Assembly: GCF_945859685.1 (NCBI RefSeq) | Contig: NC_079147.1 | Coordinates: 249,974,572 to 250,038,571 of the forward strand | Origin: Eupeodes corollae | Taxonomy: Eukaryota > Arthropoda > Insecta > Diptera > Syrphidae | Length of the DNA stretch: 64,000 nt | Reading direction: 5' to 3' | Shown here: one piece after another, positions 21,506 through 32,720 of the stretch | Layout: every line of letters starts with the position of its first letter | Position numbering within the stretch: the first letter of the stretch is position 1 | The notes under the pieces: generated by a model | Seen by the model: the letters and a program-made list of their open reading frames with translations, nothing else | Databases searched by the model: none | What the model was told of the DNA's origin: nothing | Position numbers and translations under genes: made by a program

Positions 21506-22329
21506 AAAAATTAAGGCAAGGTATTTGTTAAAAATTCAAGTTTTTAGGCTTTTAGTTTTGAAATGCTACAAAAAAGCTTTTCAGCTTGACTTTGTAATCT
21601 TAAGATTTACTACTAAACAATTAGGGAAACTTTTTTTTTGGGAACTAGTGTTTAGAAGTAACATTGATTTAATCAAATGTCAAATGTCGAAAATATTGAT
21701 TTTCGCATCTGTTGCCTTCAATTTGTATCTATCTGCTTAAGCAGATAAAATTATAGATTTAGTCTATCACAAAATATTTTATTTTCTAACATTTTTTTTG
21801 TCTATCAATGTTTCAGCAATGCGTCCCACACTATTATTATACTAAAATCAATTAATGGAAATTAAAGTTGTCAACATTTATAAGAATACAACAAAATCCA
21901 GAAAATAGATTTAAACAATTCCCCGTGTTGATTAAATGAAAAAAAAATTGTACTAATAATTTTTTACAAGGATTTGCTTACGACTTCTAATAGTGACATG
22001 GTCACTTCATATAAAGAAAAAAGTAAGAACAGTTTACAAAGTCGTATAAGTACTTTTTTATTTCAACAATTTTTGACATAAAACAGATTTTATTGAAAAT
22101 TTAATTTCAAAAATTTAAATCCAGTCTTGCATCGCTTTTTCTTGAAAAAACACGTTTTGATATAACAATGTAATTAGTTAAAATAGGCAGAATGTTGATA
22201 TAAATTGGTAAATTGGTAACAACAGGCCTTTAAAAATGCCACTAGCACTTCTATTTGACTTCGACAAGAACTCAACTTCGTCAACATGGAACCAATGTTG
22301 CCAAACTGGAATAATACTGTGCTCAAAAA
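21506..22329. other. AT-rich non-coding stretch
   Basis: No gene or recognised repeat. Short chance frames only. Confidence 0.5.
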
Positions 22330-23815
22330 AAGAGTTATAAGGTGAATTAACGTAACAAGTTAGGTCATGTAGGAGTAATCCACAAGGTGGAGTATTTTTT
22401 CCCATGCTCTGGTTATATGTCGTTCACGAAATATTAAAAGAATTAAGTTTAAGTGGATTTTAGGTAATTACATACGCAGACGACATCTTTATAATCGCTT
22501 CAGGAAATACTATACCTACACTTTGTAAGCTTCTTCAATTAGGTCTTAATATGCTCAATAATTGAGCCAATAAGTTAAGTCAACACTTATTGGCTCAATT
22601 ATTGAGCATCTCAACTCACTTTAGACAGACCTGGTTCTACTCACGAGATAAAGAAACCTGCAGTAGAAGTTTTGGTAAAAGATGGGGTCCAAGCTCTAAG
22701 ACCATTCTGCGGGTGTACACTGCCATTGAAAGGCCAATTTAAACGTTTTCATTTTTGGGATACCAATCTTAAAAATATGAAAAAAATTCAAATAATTGCA
22801 TTCATAGGTACAATAAGTGCCATGAGGACTACACAAACTGTTGCTTTGAGGACATGGCTCTCGTTAGCCCCTTTTGATATATTCGTGAATGATCTGGTCG
22901 CCAAATGCGCAGGATCTGTTATCTTTTCATCTTTTTCTTTCCCTTGAAAGATCATTAAAGCTTCCAAATTACTGCAGTGGTTTTTGATGATAAATACTAG
23001 CAGATTCTGAAGCCGCTAAGGATTTTTACTCCTACAATTTGGAAAACAAATGCATTGACATATTTGTATTTATCGAACAGCCAAGCAGCAATCAAGGCCA
23101 TATCTGCCACTGTTACAAAGCCAAGACTAGTAACAAAAGAGTTTCGTTTACTCAGCGAAACCACCACGGTTATCCTCTGTTGGGTCCTAAAATATTGTAA
23201 CATTGACGGGAATGAAAGTGCTGCCAAATTGGCCAAAAAATGGATCAATGCTAACTTCAAGCCATATGTTATCATATACATATACATGTCAGGTATGTAA
23301 AAGAACAAATGCACCAAAATGTCATTGAAATCGCAAACAGCTTTTGAAACTTGCAGAGTTTCAAGGAATCTATGACCCAAGATTTGTAAAAGGTAAAACA
23401 GAATTCCTTTTGCAACCTCAGTTGTCCTTACACTAATATGTATCCTAACGGGTTACAACTCATTAGGCACCTACATCAACAAATATTATGTAGAGGATCT
23501 GAGAACGAGGAGATGGCGGGAGATACTTTCCAATTTCTACGCGATTGCTCAACCCTAACCAAAGGAAGAATGACAATGTTATACAATTACTTTTTCGACG
23601 ACTTTTGCGATGTCTCGTCCTTGCAACCAAGTGAAATTCTTAAATTTTACCAGAAATCAGGATGGTTCAAGGACGCGCCCTCAATCTTAACCCATAACCA
23701 CCTTCCCATACAACCCCAATCCTTTTTTTTTGTGGGGAGCAAATTGGATCCAAACATATAGAAATGATTCATCACTATTACCCCCCCTAACCTAAGCTAA
23801 CTTTAGAAGGTACAG
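22330..23815 (+). mobile_element. LOA-like LINE remnant (RT palm to 3' end)
   Basis: Plus-strand reading begins with NPQGGVFFPMLWLYVVHEIL and, after one stop, VITYADDIFIIASGN, so the YADD box survives. Then come LNMLNN-stop-ANK, an inverted duplication, RSFGKRWGPSSKTI (thumb) and IAFIGTISAMRTTQTVALRT (23 codons before LAPFDIF). An RNase H scrap has SNSQAAIKAI and ILCWVLKYCNIDGNESAAKLA. A C-terminal part reads ENEEMAGDTFQFLRDCSTL, then ILKFYQKSGWFKD. The end near 23790-23810 is CCCTAACCTAAGCTAAC, like the 3' tails of the other LOA copies. Multiple stops and deletions make it dead. Confidence 0.8.
22551..22609. repeat. Perfect 25-bp inverted repeat inside LOA RT
   Basis: Arms 22551-22575 and 22585-22609 are exact reverse complements (ATGCTCAATAATTGAGCC.. 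and ..GGCTCAATTATTGAGCAT) around a 9-base loop. The left arm is the native RT coding sequence (NMLNN.ANK) and the right arm is foreign to the RT reading. Confidence 0.97.
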
Positions 23816-23994
23816 AAAACTCTTATATAAGCGTTATTTCCTTGGTAAGTCTCCTTCTACTTCTTGTTCTTCTTTTCTGGTTCGAACGCCTTGGTTGGCT
23901 GTTCTTGGCTGGTAAGCTTATGAACGGCTTCCAGCGGCTTTAAGATTTTTAGAGATATGTAAGAAAGATCGTAAGTCCGTACTACTTCAAAAAA
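23816..23994. other. Short spacer between LOA remnant and AT-rich repeat
   Basis: No feature recognised. It contains CTTCTACTTCTTGTTCTTC-like pyrimidine runs. Confidence 0.4.
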
Positions 23995-24790
23995 TTGTTT
24001 ATCATAATGCAGAAAGGACTCTAAAAAAAATTGAGTGTGTGGTTTTTTCCCATGGCAATTTAAAAGAAGATACAAATTTTGGCTAATGCAAAATATCTCA
24101 CGAAACAAAAACGCTAGAGACTTGAAATATATATTGTAACGTGATACCAAAAAAACAGAATCAACATTTTTTTCTATAAATAAAAAAAAAAAATAAAAAA
24201 AATGTGTCACCTCGAATATTTTATGAAGAAAAAAGCCAAATTTTGAGAAAAATCGAACTTACAATTTCTTAACAAAAAATAAAAACTAAAAAAAATACTA
24301 AAAGTTCGTAAAAATATATTTTCGACTTAAATAACTTGTCAAAAATCAAAAATATTAGCATCAAACTAATTTTATTACAAAGGAAATATTATTCTCGACA
24401 TTCATACATTTTTTTATAAAAATCCAACAGTCCGTTTTTTCCTAAAAAATAAAATCTACAGAAAATAGTACGCAAATTTGGTAAAATTAATGTTCGGTTC
24501 TCTATATCTTGTGAATAATAGAAGATATTGACTTCAAGTTAATGTAATTTATATGATTTGTATTTTTTAAAAAGTAAAACTTTAAGGAAATGCTACAAAA
24601 ATTGGTAAAATTGGTTTTCAACTAAAAATCTCGTCAACAAAAATTTATTTTGAATTCAAACTTTTGATATGCAAAATATTGTTGGTAATTTAAAAATTTT
24701 AAAGAATAATTCAACTGACAACTTTTTTACCCAAACACGAAAACTTACAAACTTTTAAGCAAGACAAATCGACAGACAGTGTGGGTCGCA
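23995..24790 (-). repeat. AT-rich repeat family A, copy 1 (module, array, end)
   Basis: In reverse orientation this carries part of the family's unique module (24005-24240: TTGAGTGTGTGGTTTTTTCC, CGCTAGAGACTTGAAATATA, AACGTGATACC). Degenerate minisatellite units of about 170 bp follow (24250-24740, each with a TTCGACTTAAAT- or TTCGGTTCTC-type phrase). The family end is at 24745-24790 (CGAAAACTTACAAACTTTTAAGC, AAGACAAATCGACAGACAG). It has no coding potential. The full plan is best seen at 35105-36705. Confidence 0.65.
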
Positions 24791-26984
24791 TGACATCCTC
24801 TTTTTTGTTATGTGTTGGTTCTCTGAATAAAATTCTTAATTCTTTTTTAGAAAAATACATAGTAAAAAACAAGGTATACCTACAATATTGTTGAAAAAAT
24901 TGATAGTTAAGATGTAAGAAAAATTGATTTTTTAACTTATCTCATCTTTTGAAAAAAAAAAAAAAAATAGAATACAAAAAAAATCTTACAAATATAAAAA
25001 TTTACATTTTCTGATATTGAAACAATACAACTTCAGTTATAACCTGAAGTGTTTTTGAAACCAAAACATTCGGAGAAAAAAATTACTGAATCTTTTTAAT
25101 AGGATTTAAATCTCAAGATCTAAAAATTCTACCTGACAAATTTTTTCTAGCATTCATCGTTTAAATGTTACAGATTGAAAACGAACATTTTTTGACAAAA
25201 AACCTTTAAAAATTCTTGTGCTCATGAAATATTTTTGGGGAATTTGTCTCACTTGACAATAACGATGTCTTCAGTGTCTGTACCAAATATCATCGATATG
25301 GGAATTATTTCGACACATAATGTTTATTTTGGCTGGACTACTCGTTAGTTAAGAATTAAATACAAGAAGCATGTGTCCGAATCCCGAAGTTCTTATCTAA
25401 TCATTGCATTTGAATTTTTTAAGTTCAAATATTTATCTGTGTTTTTGTCGGTAAGAGTTTGACATTTCTGAAAGCATACATCGTTAAAATGTTAAGATCT
25501 TAATACTCTAAAAAGCTTTTATTTAAATTAAAGAAGTTCTATGAATTTATCTTAAGACACATTCAAAAGAATTCCCGAAATTACTCATATAGGAGTATTT
25601 GTATTAAAATATTTATTTATTCTCTTTTTATTGAATGAAAAAAAAATTAATTGATACATTTTTGAAAGCAACCCACAAATGTACAAATTGATTGAACCAC
25701 AACGCATCACAAAAGAAAAATCCGTTATGCAAATCCTGTCAAAGCACTTTGGAAAATTTCATTTCATACAATTTATATACATACGAGTACATACCATCTT
25801 CCTTCATGGAACTCTTGCAGCTCATTTTAATTAGAAACCTGTTGCAATGGTTCTTATAAACGCATAATTGCAGTAAACTGGTTAAAGTCATGTCATCTAT
25901 TGCACTTCACTTCAATCTAAGAGTATCTTTGTACCTCTAAAGTCTATAGCTACCTCTATAACGTATTCGAAAGGACGGAGAACAGATTCAGCAATTATCT
26001 CCAAAGATCATTGATTTGCATTTACGTTCAAACATGGAAATCATCAAGGTAGGATATTGGAAACACATCATCATCATATAAAGCATAGCAAAAGCCATAT
26101 ATACTTTATGGTTAGAGGTATGCTAAGGCATAGAGACGCACCACATATTGAATAAAGATTCCTTAGACTTAGGTATGTACAAATGTATAGGTAAAGTACA
26201 CAGAGAGTGCGTTTGGGTTCTGGAATAAATTTATAAACGTTAAACCATCAGAAGCATCAAGGACAGAGGAGTCCAAGTCCAAGTCTTGGTCTTCTCCTCG
26301 TCTCTTCTCTTTGATATCATCTGGCATAGTTTAATCATGTAAAAGGAAAATTGTATGTTAGATGAAAGGGGACGAAAGCGATACTACATATACATACATA
26401 TTGTGGAGCATTACAGGTGGTTTTGTCGTTGTCAGTGTCTTCTACTTCTACTTCAACTTCTTCTTCCTCATCGTCTATCTGACAGAATTTATTTGACAAT
26501 TATATCGGTGGTAATTGATAGAGTTTAGTATTATAAATTTGCATAATTTTATGGAAATTCAGTGTTCATCTACATAAATTAAACGAAGCAGGAATGCATA
26601 CTCAACATTATGAATCTTTGTATATAGTAGATGTATGTCGTTTGTGATGTAAAGGAAGTCACTTAATGGACTTAAATTTAGTATAACATTATAACAATTG
26701 AGAAATTTGCATTTAATTGCAGTATTATAATGTCTATAAAGACAGTTTTAAATCAAAAATAAGCGATCGATAGAAGATGTCAGAGTAAATTGACATTATT
26801 AAATCTTATTATAAACATGGAAGTGGAAATGTCAAACATGATTCTCTTGATTTTGAAAGTATGGCTAGCAAAATTAAACATGAATATAAACACGACTTTA
26901 AAGGTTGTTGGTTGTTATGAAATAAAGAGAAATTCTTTCAGGTTTTAGAAATTGATATAAATCGAAATTGTTCTTCAATTTGTC
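24791..26984. other. AT-rich non-coding stretch
   Basis: No gene recognised. Between about 26260 and 26480 are CT-rich and CTT/ACTTCT-type tracts, typical of introns or intergenic host DNA. Confidence 0.5.
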
Positions 26985-27195
26985 TTGCTTAATAGTTTGT
27001 TGTTTTCGTGTTTTGTTCAAAAAGTTGTCAGATGAATTATTCTAAAAATTATAGTTACCAACAATATTTTGCACATAATGAAACAGTTTTATTTCAAAAT
27101 TTCTTGTAGATTTTTTTTTTGTATGTTGGATTTTTATAAAAAATTTACTGAATGTCAAATACAGAGATTTAATCAGTTTGAAGCCAATAGCAAGT
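26985..27195 (+). repeat. AT-rich repeat family A, copy 2 (end plus one unit)
   Basis: It begins with the family end (TTTGTCTTGCTTAATAGTTTG, TTTTCGTGTTTTGTTC) and continues through one minisatellite unit (ACCAACAATATTTTGCACAT, then ATTTACTGAATGTC). It then breaks off just before the piggyBac terminus at 27228. Confidence 0.65.
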
Positions 27196-27458
27196 AATTA
27201 AGTAAGTAATTCATTTATTTACATTAACCCTCTGTGGTCACACTTCGTTCCTGAAACTTAAATGTCACACATGTGCAAATTGGGATCCCGTACTTTTGGC
27301 GTCTTATAACTCCTATTCATTTTTATTAAAAAACAGTGTTTTTTGTGGGAAATTTTCTCAGGAATCCAATGGTGCAAGGCAGAATATTCTAAAAATTCAT
27401 TATCTTATAAAAAAAATCCGATTTATGAGGAATATCCGCAAAATTAATAGCCCTAGAG

Positions 27459-28062
27459 ATGACAATTCAAACGGCTGAAGCCATGGAGGTGCTGAAGACA
27501 TTAACTGAGTCAATAAGCAAACGATTAAAGCCTTATTACCGCAAGACAGCGCTCATACTTTCAAAACTTTTAGACCCCAGATATACAAAAATTGGTTTCC
27601 GAAAACCTCAAGATGCTGATTATGCTGTCAATGTGCTACAAAAATGGAAATGCCACGCAAAGTATCATTATTGAAGATGATGATATGACATCACCAAAAC
27701 CATCCACGTCTGGTTCTGGGACTAAACTATCGAAAAAAGACGAGCTGCTCTTTTTCCCAAACAGCAGACAACAACAAATGAGGGTGACAACACCTACAAG
27801 CGATTCAATTATTGACGTTTGACAGTATTTGGAAAAACATTTACTGAACAGATCAGATTGTTCACTAACCTTTTGGGAAAAATCTGATAACATGCTGCAA
27901 GAAATCGCTTTTAAGTATTTGGGAATTCCTGCAACGTCTGTTCCTAGCGAAAGAATCTTCTCAAAGACCGGCCAGGTGATGATCCAAAAGCGCAATAAAC
28001 TTAAATCAAAGCATTCGAATGATATATTATTTCTGAAACATAACTATGATCTCTTTAAATAA
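27459..28062 (+). pseudogene. hAT transposase C-terminal remnant
   Basis: Three overlapping frames together give the 3' end of a hAT transposase. The first is EAMEVLKTLTESISKRLKPY with ALILSKLLDPRYTKIGF (27459-27640). A serine- and proline-rich linker follows (SPKPSTSGSGTKLSKKDELL, 27690-27820). The hAT dimerisation domain is last (27829-28062), with FWEKSDNMLQEIAFKYLGIP, ATSVPSERIFSKTGQVMIQKR and NDILFLKHNYDL. The SVPSERIFS and L-x-F-L-K-H phrases are diagnostic. The N-terminal zinc-finger BED domain and the catalytic core are absent. It sits inside the piggyBac element on the opposite strand. Confidence 0.88.
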
Positions 28063-28705
28063 TCTTTTGTTTTAACATATATCTGTTTAAAAAATTAGAC
28101 TCAAAGTTCCTACAACTATTGAACTAAAAAGACTTAAAAAAGGCTTGTGACTATGACACCTATACATTTTTTTTATTTTGGCATTGAATGCATTTTAGTT
28201 TTATGTTTTAAATAATATAATTATGAATTCATATACATATTATCTTATGTTGATATTTTTTGTTTAATAAACTAATTTAAAATACCTAAGCACTCTTGAT
28301 TTTGGTATCATTTGCCTTAAAAGCTAAATTCATTCGAAAAACTCGTGAACTGATGGGTCAAATGCTTAATTTTTTTTTCAAATTGTTTGGTATCTTTGGA
28401 AAGCTTTCCACATTAACCAAATAAATAAAGTGGTATTCGTCAGGCCGTACCTACCGAACTTTTTTTTTGATTACAATAATACATCCTGTTTTTTTTTCAA
28501 AACAAATATCTTAAAAAGCAAGTTAAATTATACATTTCTAGTTGCTTAATGTAAATTGGAAATTCAAATATTCAGATTTTCAACCGTTTTTTATTATTCG
28601 AAAAATGTGTACCTAATAGAAAAGCCTTTGTAATGCTTTTTAAGATATTTAGTAAAACCACCGATAGTGTTTTTCCAAAACTATCAATACTATCAAAAGT
28701 GGAAA
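28063..28705 (+). other. hAT 3' flank, possible terminal region
   Basis: Non-coding. Near 28659-28716 the motif CTATCGAT/ACCGATAG/ACTATCAA recurs four times, which may be the subterminal repeat of the hAT element before piggyBac sequence resumes. No 8-bp target duplication was located. Confidence 0.35.
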
Positions 28706-29700
28706 CTATCGATGTTTAACCAACACTATGATATTTGTGATAATTCTCTCGTCGATTTTCATTTTTCTTCGCAGATCTGATCGCAAACTTCGTGACTCTA
28801 AACGCTTGCGCAACAGGTTTTCCACTAAGGCAAATCCTAAATCTTTTAAAAATTGATGTCTAGTCAACCTCTCGTTTAGAGCATTTAAAATGTACAAAAT
28901 ATAGGCAATAATGCTAGCTTGGTCGATCATGTTTGTAAAAAGTGTACGACCTGCCGAGTAAGCGTCTTATTTTTGGTAAAACATGTCAGTTCCACCATTA
29001 TTATAATCCAAAACAATACATGGCTTAGGACAAAAGCAAAACTTCTTTTTTTTTTGGAGTGTACGACAGTAGCGTCAAATCACGAGTAAAAACAAATCGC
29101 GAAGAACCGATTTCAGCTTTTGATTTTAAATTTGCTGTCACTTCTCGGCGATTTTTCCAAATTGTCCCGACTGCGCGAAGCTGATAATCGGCTTTCAATT
29201 TTTTGAACAATGAAATCGAAGTAAACCAATTATCCATGGTCACGGTACGCCAAGTATTTTCAATATCAGCAGCATCGTCGCCAGCTTCAGGCGTCACTTT
29301 ACCGGTATACACAAGTCCCGAGAGCATACAACTAGTTTTAATATCATTAGTTTTTATATAGACCTTAAAAGGACAACGACCGCGAAAAACAACGAGCTGC
29401 TCATCAATGGTAACATTATTACCCGGCTCGTAATATTTTTGGCAATTTGTTATAAAAATTTACCACAGATCGCGAATAGGAGCAAGTTCTACGCTGTGGT
29501 CTAGTTGATTTATCATTGAAAAGTAAACAACCTACTAAGAATTTGAACCGTTGCATTGGCACAGTGCACTAAAATATATGACATCCGTTAAAATCTGACG
29601 ACATGTTGCGAATGCTGAGATTATTTTGCTTCAATACACCAGCGAATAGTAATCCGACGAGCGCTTTTATTTCGACAATATCCGTACGTGCAGTGCACTG
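28706..29700 (-). pseudogene. piggyBac transposase remnant
   Basis: From 29700 down the reading is DIVEIKALVGLLFAGVLKQN, a stop after CHIF, then RFKFLVGCLLFNDKSTRPQR. After a frame change come LAPIRDLW, a stop, FITNCQKYYEPGNNVTIDEQ with the first catalytic Asp, and LVVFRGRCPFKVYIKT. MLSGLVYTGKVTPEAG and TVTMDNWFTSISLFKKL (second Asp) follow, then NGGTDMFYQK (third Asp region). The C-terminal part (28930-28706) reads MIDQASIIAYILYIL and HQFLKDLGFALVENLL. The cysteine-rich C-terminal domain is missing. Two stops and at least two frameshifts make it non-functional, although the DDD core is still readable. Confidence 0.85.
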
Positions 29701-30009
29701 ACGGAACTTTACAACACGAAAGTCACATGAGTGCAAATTTGGCATTTGTGCACTTTTGCAACCTTACAGTGCCAAGCCCTTCAAGCGACTGACGCCGCAC
29801 TACTTACCCGTTCGTAGCCCTATAGTAGGACATACTTACCATGCACACTAGACGGTGCTTAAGCGCTTGGGCTTAGAGTGCGGGAACTTTGAATCTTTAG
29901 GCCGCCCAATTTGTACCCGTGTGACTACAGAAACTTTGCTGAAACCATCATCCAATCTCACTCCACACTCATTGCTAGCAGATTGCCATCTTGCAAACCA
30001 CCTTGTCTT

Positions 30010-30345
30010 TGTTTCTCATTTCATATAAAAAAAGTTGTTTTCGAAAGTCTTCTGCTCTGATGGTTGCTGCAGACTTTGATGATGTAGTCAGCTTGAGACT
30101 TCAGGGTGATTGTTAGAAGTCCTGTTTCTAAATAATGCAAACTAGGCGTATTCAGAGGTAGGTTTAAAAGTTTCTTTATAAAATTTTTCGATTTCTTCAT
30201 ATTCTTGTGATCCCCAAACCTGACCAGCATACAAGAGAGTAGATTTCACTACTGAATTAAATATTTTGTATTTTGTAGATAAATTAATTTGTTTGTTAGA
30301 GAAGATATTTTTCCATGTTAAATTTAGCAAACTTTGTGAGCTTTG
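30010..30345 (-). pseudogene. LINE RT thumb fragment
   Basis: Two overlapping frames read STKYKIFNSVVKSTLLYAGQ, VWGSQEYEEIEKFYK, then FIKKLLNLPLNTPSLHYLET and GLLTITLKSQADYIIKV. This is the C-terminal RT region of a LINE (Y-G-x-x-VWG, then F-x-K-x-LL-x-LP-x-NTP, then ETG). Nothing upstream or downstream belongs to it. The clade cannot be fixed from this piece. Confidence 0.65.
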
Positions 30346-30369
30346 GGCTTTCTTGAAGCCAATATATAT

Positions 30370-31350
30370 ATGAAGCCAATTTATTTAACTCGAAAGTAAA
30401 TTTTTTCCGATTTTTAATATTGTTTTTTTTTTTTTAAACTATCAATTGAATTTTTAAAAAATATTTGAGTCGAAAATTAATGTTTACGAACTTTTAATAG
30501 TGTTTTTTTAGGTTTGTATATTTTATAAAAAAAAATTTTACCAGATGTCAAAAACATTATTCACAATTGTTTTGGTGATGAAATCATTTTATGGTCATAA
30601 AGTTATCGATGTGAAAAATTTTGTTTTTCAAATATTTTGTTAGGGATCACATTACATTAAGTAAAAACCTTAAAAAAAGTAACAAAAGTTGGTAAAATTG
30701 ATTTTGGGCTCAAATATCATTTCAAAAACTTAAAGTATTGGTTTCTAATTTATATAATTTTATCTTTTAAAAATATATTGTTTTTAACATTTAGAAAAAA
30801 ATCAAATCGACATTTTTTTTACACAAAAAGTTGGTAAAAATTGATTTTCTACTTAAATATCATTTCAAAAATTTGAGCTATAGGCTTTACCTTAATTTTA
30901 TCTTATAAAAAATATTGTTTTCACATTCTCTCAAAATATCGGTATTCAGTATATTTTTTATATAAATTCAACTGTCCGTTTTTTTTTTATAAAAAATTAA
31001 AATCTACGGATAATAGTACGAGCATTTGTTAAAGATTGATTTTCGGTTCTCGATATCTCGTGAACAATAGAAAATATTAAGTTCAAATTAATTTCAATCA
31101 TCCATTTTGTGTTTGTTTTTATAAGAAATAAAAATTTTTAAGAAATGGTACTAAAATTGGTTAAAAATCTTTCGACTTAAAATCTGGTTAACTTAAATAG
31201 ATTTTGAAATCAAACTGTTCCATCAATCTATAAAATATTGTTGATACCAGAAAATTTTGTTTAAATAATTCAACTGATACCTTTTTTAGCAAAACAAGAA
31301 AACCTACAAACCTTTTAAGCAAGACATTAATAGAAATCGACAGACGGGAT
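30370..31350. repeat. AT-rich repeat family A, copy 3 (inverted pair)
   Basis: The first part (30370-30660) runs forward: a minisatellite unit (GAGTCGAAAATTAATGTTTAC) and the start of the module (ACCAGATGTCAAAAACATTA, TTCACAATTGTTTTGG). The second part (30660-31350) runs backward: units with GGTAAAAATTGATTTTCTAC and TTCGGTTCTCGATATCTCGT, then the family end (AAACCTACAAACCTTTTAAG, AAATCGACAGACGGGATGG). The two halves meet inside a truncated module. Confidence 0.6.
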
Positions 31351-31359
31351 GGAATGTTA

Positions 31360-32080
31360 TCAGTATGGGTTGCATCCCAGCCTCTGATGGTGCATTGATG
31401 AAAGCTTTTTTTGTTGAGTTGGATATTACCTTTTTGTACTGTTCAGTTCAAATAGTATCGGACGAGTTCAATTCCGGCTTCGTTTTGTCTCCAATACTCT
31501 TCCTCATTTTTGTAAATGATCATTCTGACCCACTAAGACAGTTGTCTCAGCTTTTCATATTCGTTTTTAGATTCTCAGCATTGCTACCAACGACAGAGTA
31601 TGATAAGTTCATTCAATTCTGATTTTGAGGATGGGGAATCAAAAACAGTGCAGAATTTAATGCTTCGAAAAGTTAATGCTGTCTACTTTCGCAAAAGCGT
31701 AAACTTCCCCCAATTCCACTATCCTTGAGTGGTACTTGTTTCAAGAAGACTGAACACCTTTCATTTATAGCTATATGCATATATGTGATTACATATTGGA
31801 CATTTCCAAAAATGATGCTAAGGGTTTAGGTTTTCTCAGACGATGCAAAAAGTTTTTTTTACCCCTTCTGATTTGATTCTAATTTACAAAGCTTTTATTT
31901 GTCTAAAAGTCGATTATAATTCTCATAGGTCTTTTGGAAAAAATTGAATACAAAGAGCTCTAAAATGGTCTCATGCCTACCACTTTGCTTAATCGTTATA
32001 TGGGTATTCAAAAACCCCTTAAGTGCTGTCACAATATAAAACAAAAGAAGAACAGCTAACTCAAAAAATGATACCGATGC
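31360..32080 (+). pseudogene. LINE RT remnant
   Basis: An open frame at 31365-31622 has GFVLSPILFLIFVNDHSDPL, the palm motif preceding the catalytic box, which itself is not readable. In other frames about 31850-31990 gives LILIYKAFI, VDYNSHRSFG and IQRALKW, the thumb motif 'L..Y..F..P..DY.......LL..I...A'. It is a heavily decayed Jockey/R1-like RT. Assignment to one element is likely but not proven. Confidence 0.55.
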
Positions 32081-32084
32081 ACTT

Positions 32085-32720
32085 TTGAATCGACCTACGT
32101 TTTGCGGTTGGGCTCTAGGGTAGACTTTCCAAGATAATGATTTTAATCACAAAATCAACTTCAGTAACGAAACTAGTTTTATTTATTTATGAGCAAAATA
32201 TGCGTTATTGGTTGCTTAAAATCCAGATTTTCTTTATGAGTCAATACTTCATCCAAACTTTTTTCTTCGACGATAAAGACCGTCAAGTTATTGTGAATAT
32301 CCAGCGTTATCGCGCAATGACCGGATTATTTTTATCCCGAATTCGAAGATTTGGAGTTGAACGAAGTGTGGTTTCAACAGGATGGCCATGAGCCACACAG
32401 CACACCTTATAATCAATTTATTGAAGACTACTTAGTGAAGATGTAATCTTAAGAAATGGCTTATGCCATTAGATTATTTTCTTTGGAGCCTTGTTAAGTC
32501 AATGGTTTATGACAATGAGCAGACGGAAGAGCTCAGAGTGTGTCAGAGTCATATAAAATTGGGTCCAACGAATCTTTCGCTACAAACGTACCCACTGTAA
32601 TCACATGAACAAAATCGAGTTCCGTTCAAAAATGTTTTGATTGTTCCTCAAGCCGATGATCAAATTTTAGAAATACCTCAAATGTCTTACGTTTCATTTT
32701 AAAACAAAATTTTAGTCTAG
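32085..32720 (+). pseudogene. mariner transposase remnant
   Basis: In shifting frames the plus strand gives FFDDKDRQVIVNIQRYRAM with TGLFLSRI, ELNEVWFQQDGHEPHST with the catalytic Asp after WFQQ, then PLDYFLWSLVKSMVYDNEQT. These correspond to mariner blocks (VTVNGERYRAM, WFQQDGATCHT, LTPLDYFLWGYVKS). The N-terminal helix-turn-helix and the first Asp block are absent or unreadable, and no terminal repeats were found. Confidence 0.75.

Larger units (their letters stand above)
27228..29936 (-). mobile_element. piggyBac-type transposon, interrupted by hAT
   Basis: The left terminus is TTAA (27224-27227) followed by CCCTCTGTGGTCACAC, as expected for a piggyBac end (TTAA target, CCC start). The far end is damaged: near 29908-29933, CCCAATTTGTACCCGTGTGAC and TACAGA resemble the complement of the left end (CCCAATTTGCACATGTGTGAC, CCACAGAGGG), but the final GGGTTAA is lost. 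Subterminal motifs recur (GTCACACATGTGCAAATT at 27263, GTCACATGAGTGCAAATT at 29732). The transposase lies on the minus strand at about 29700-28706, and a hAT element occupies roughly 27330-28700. Confidence 0.75.
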
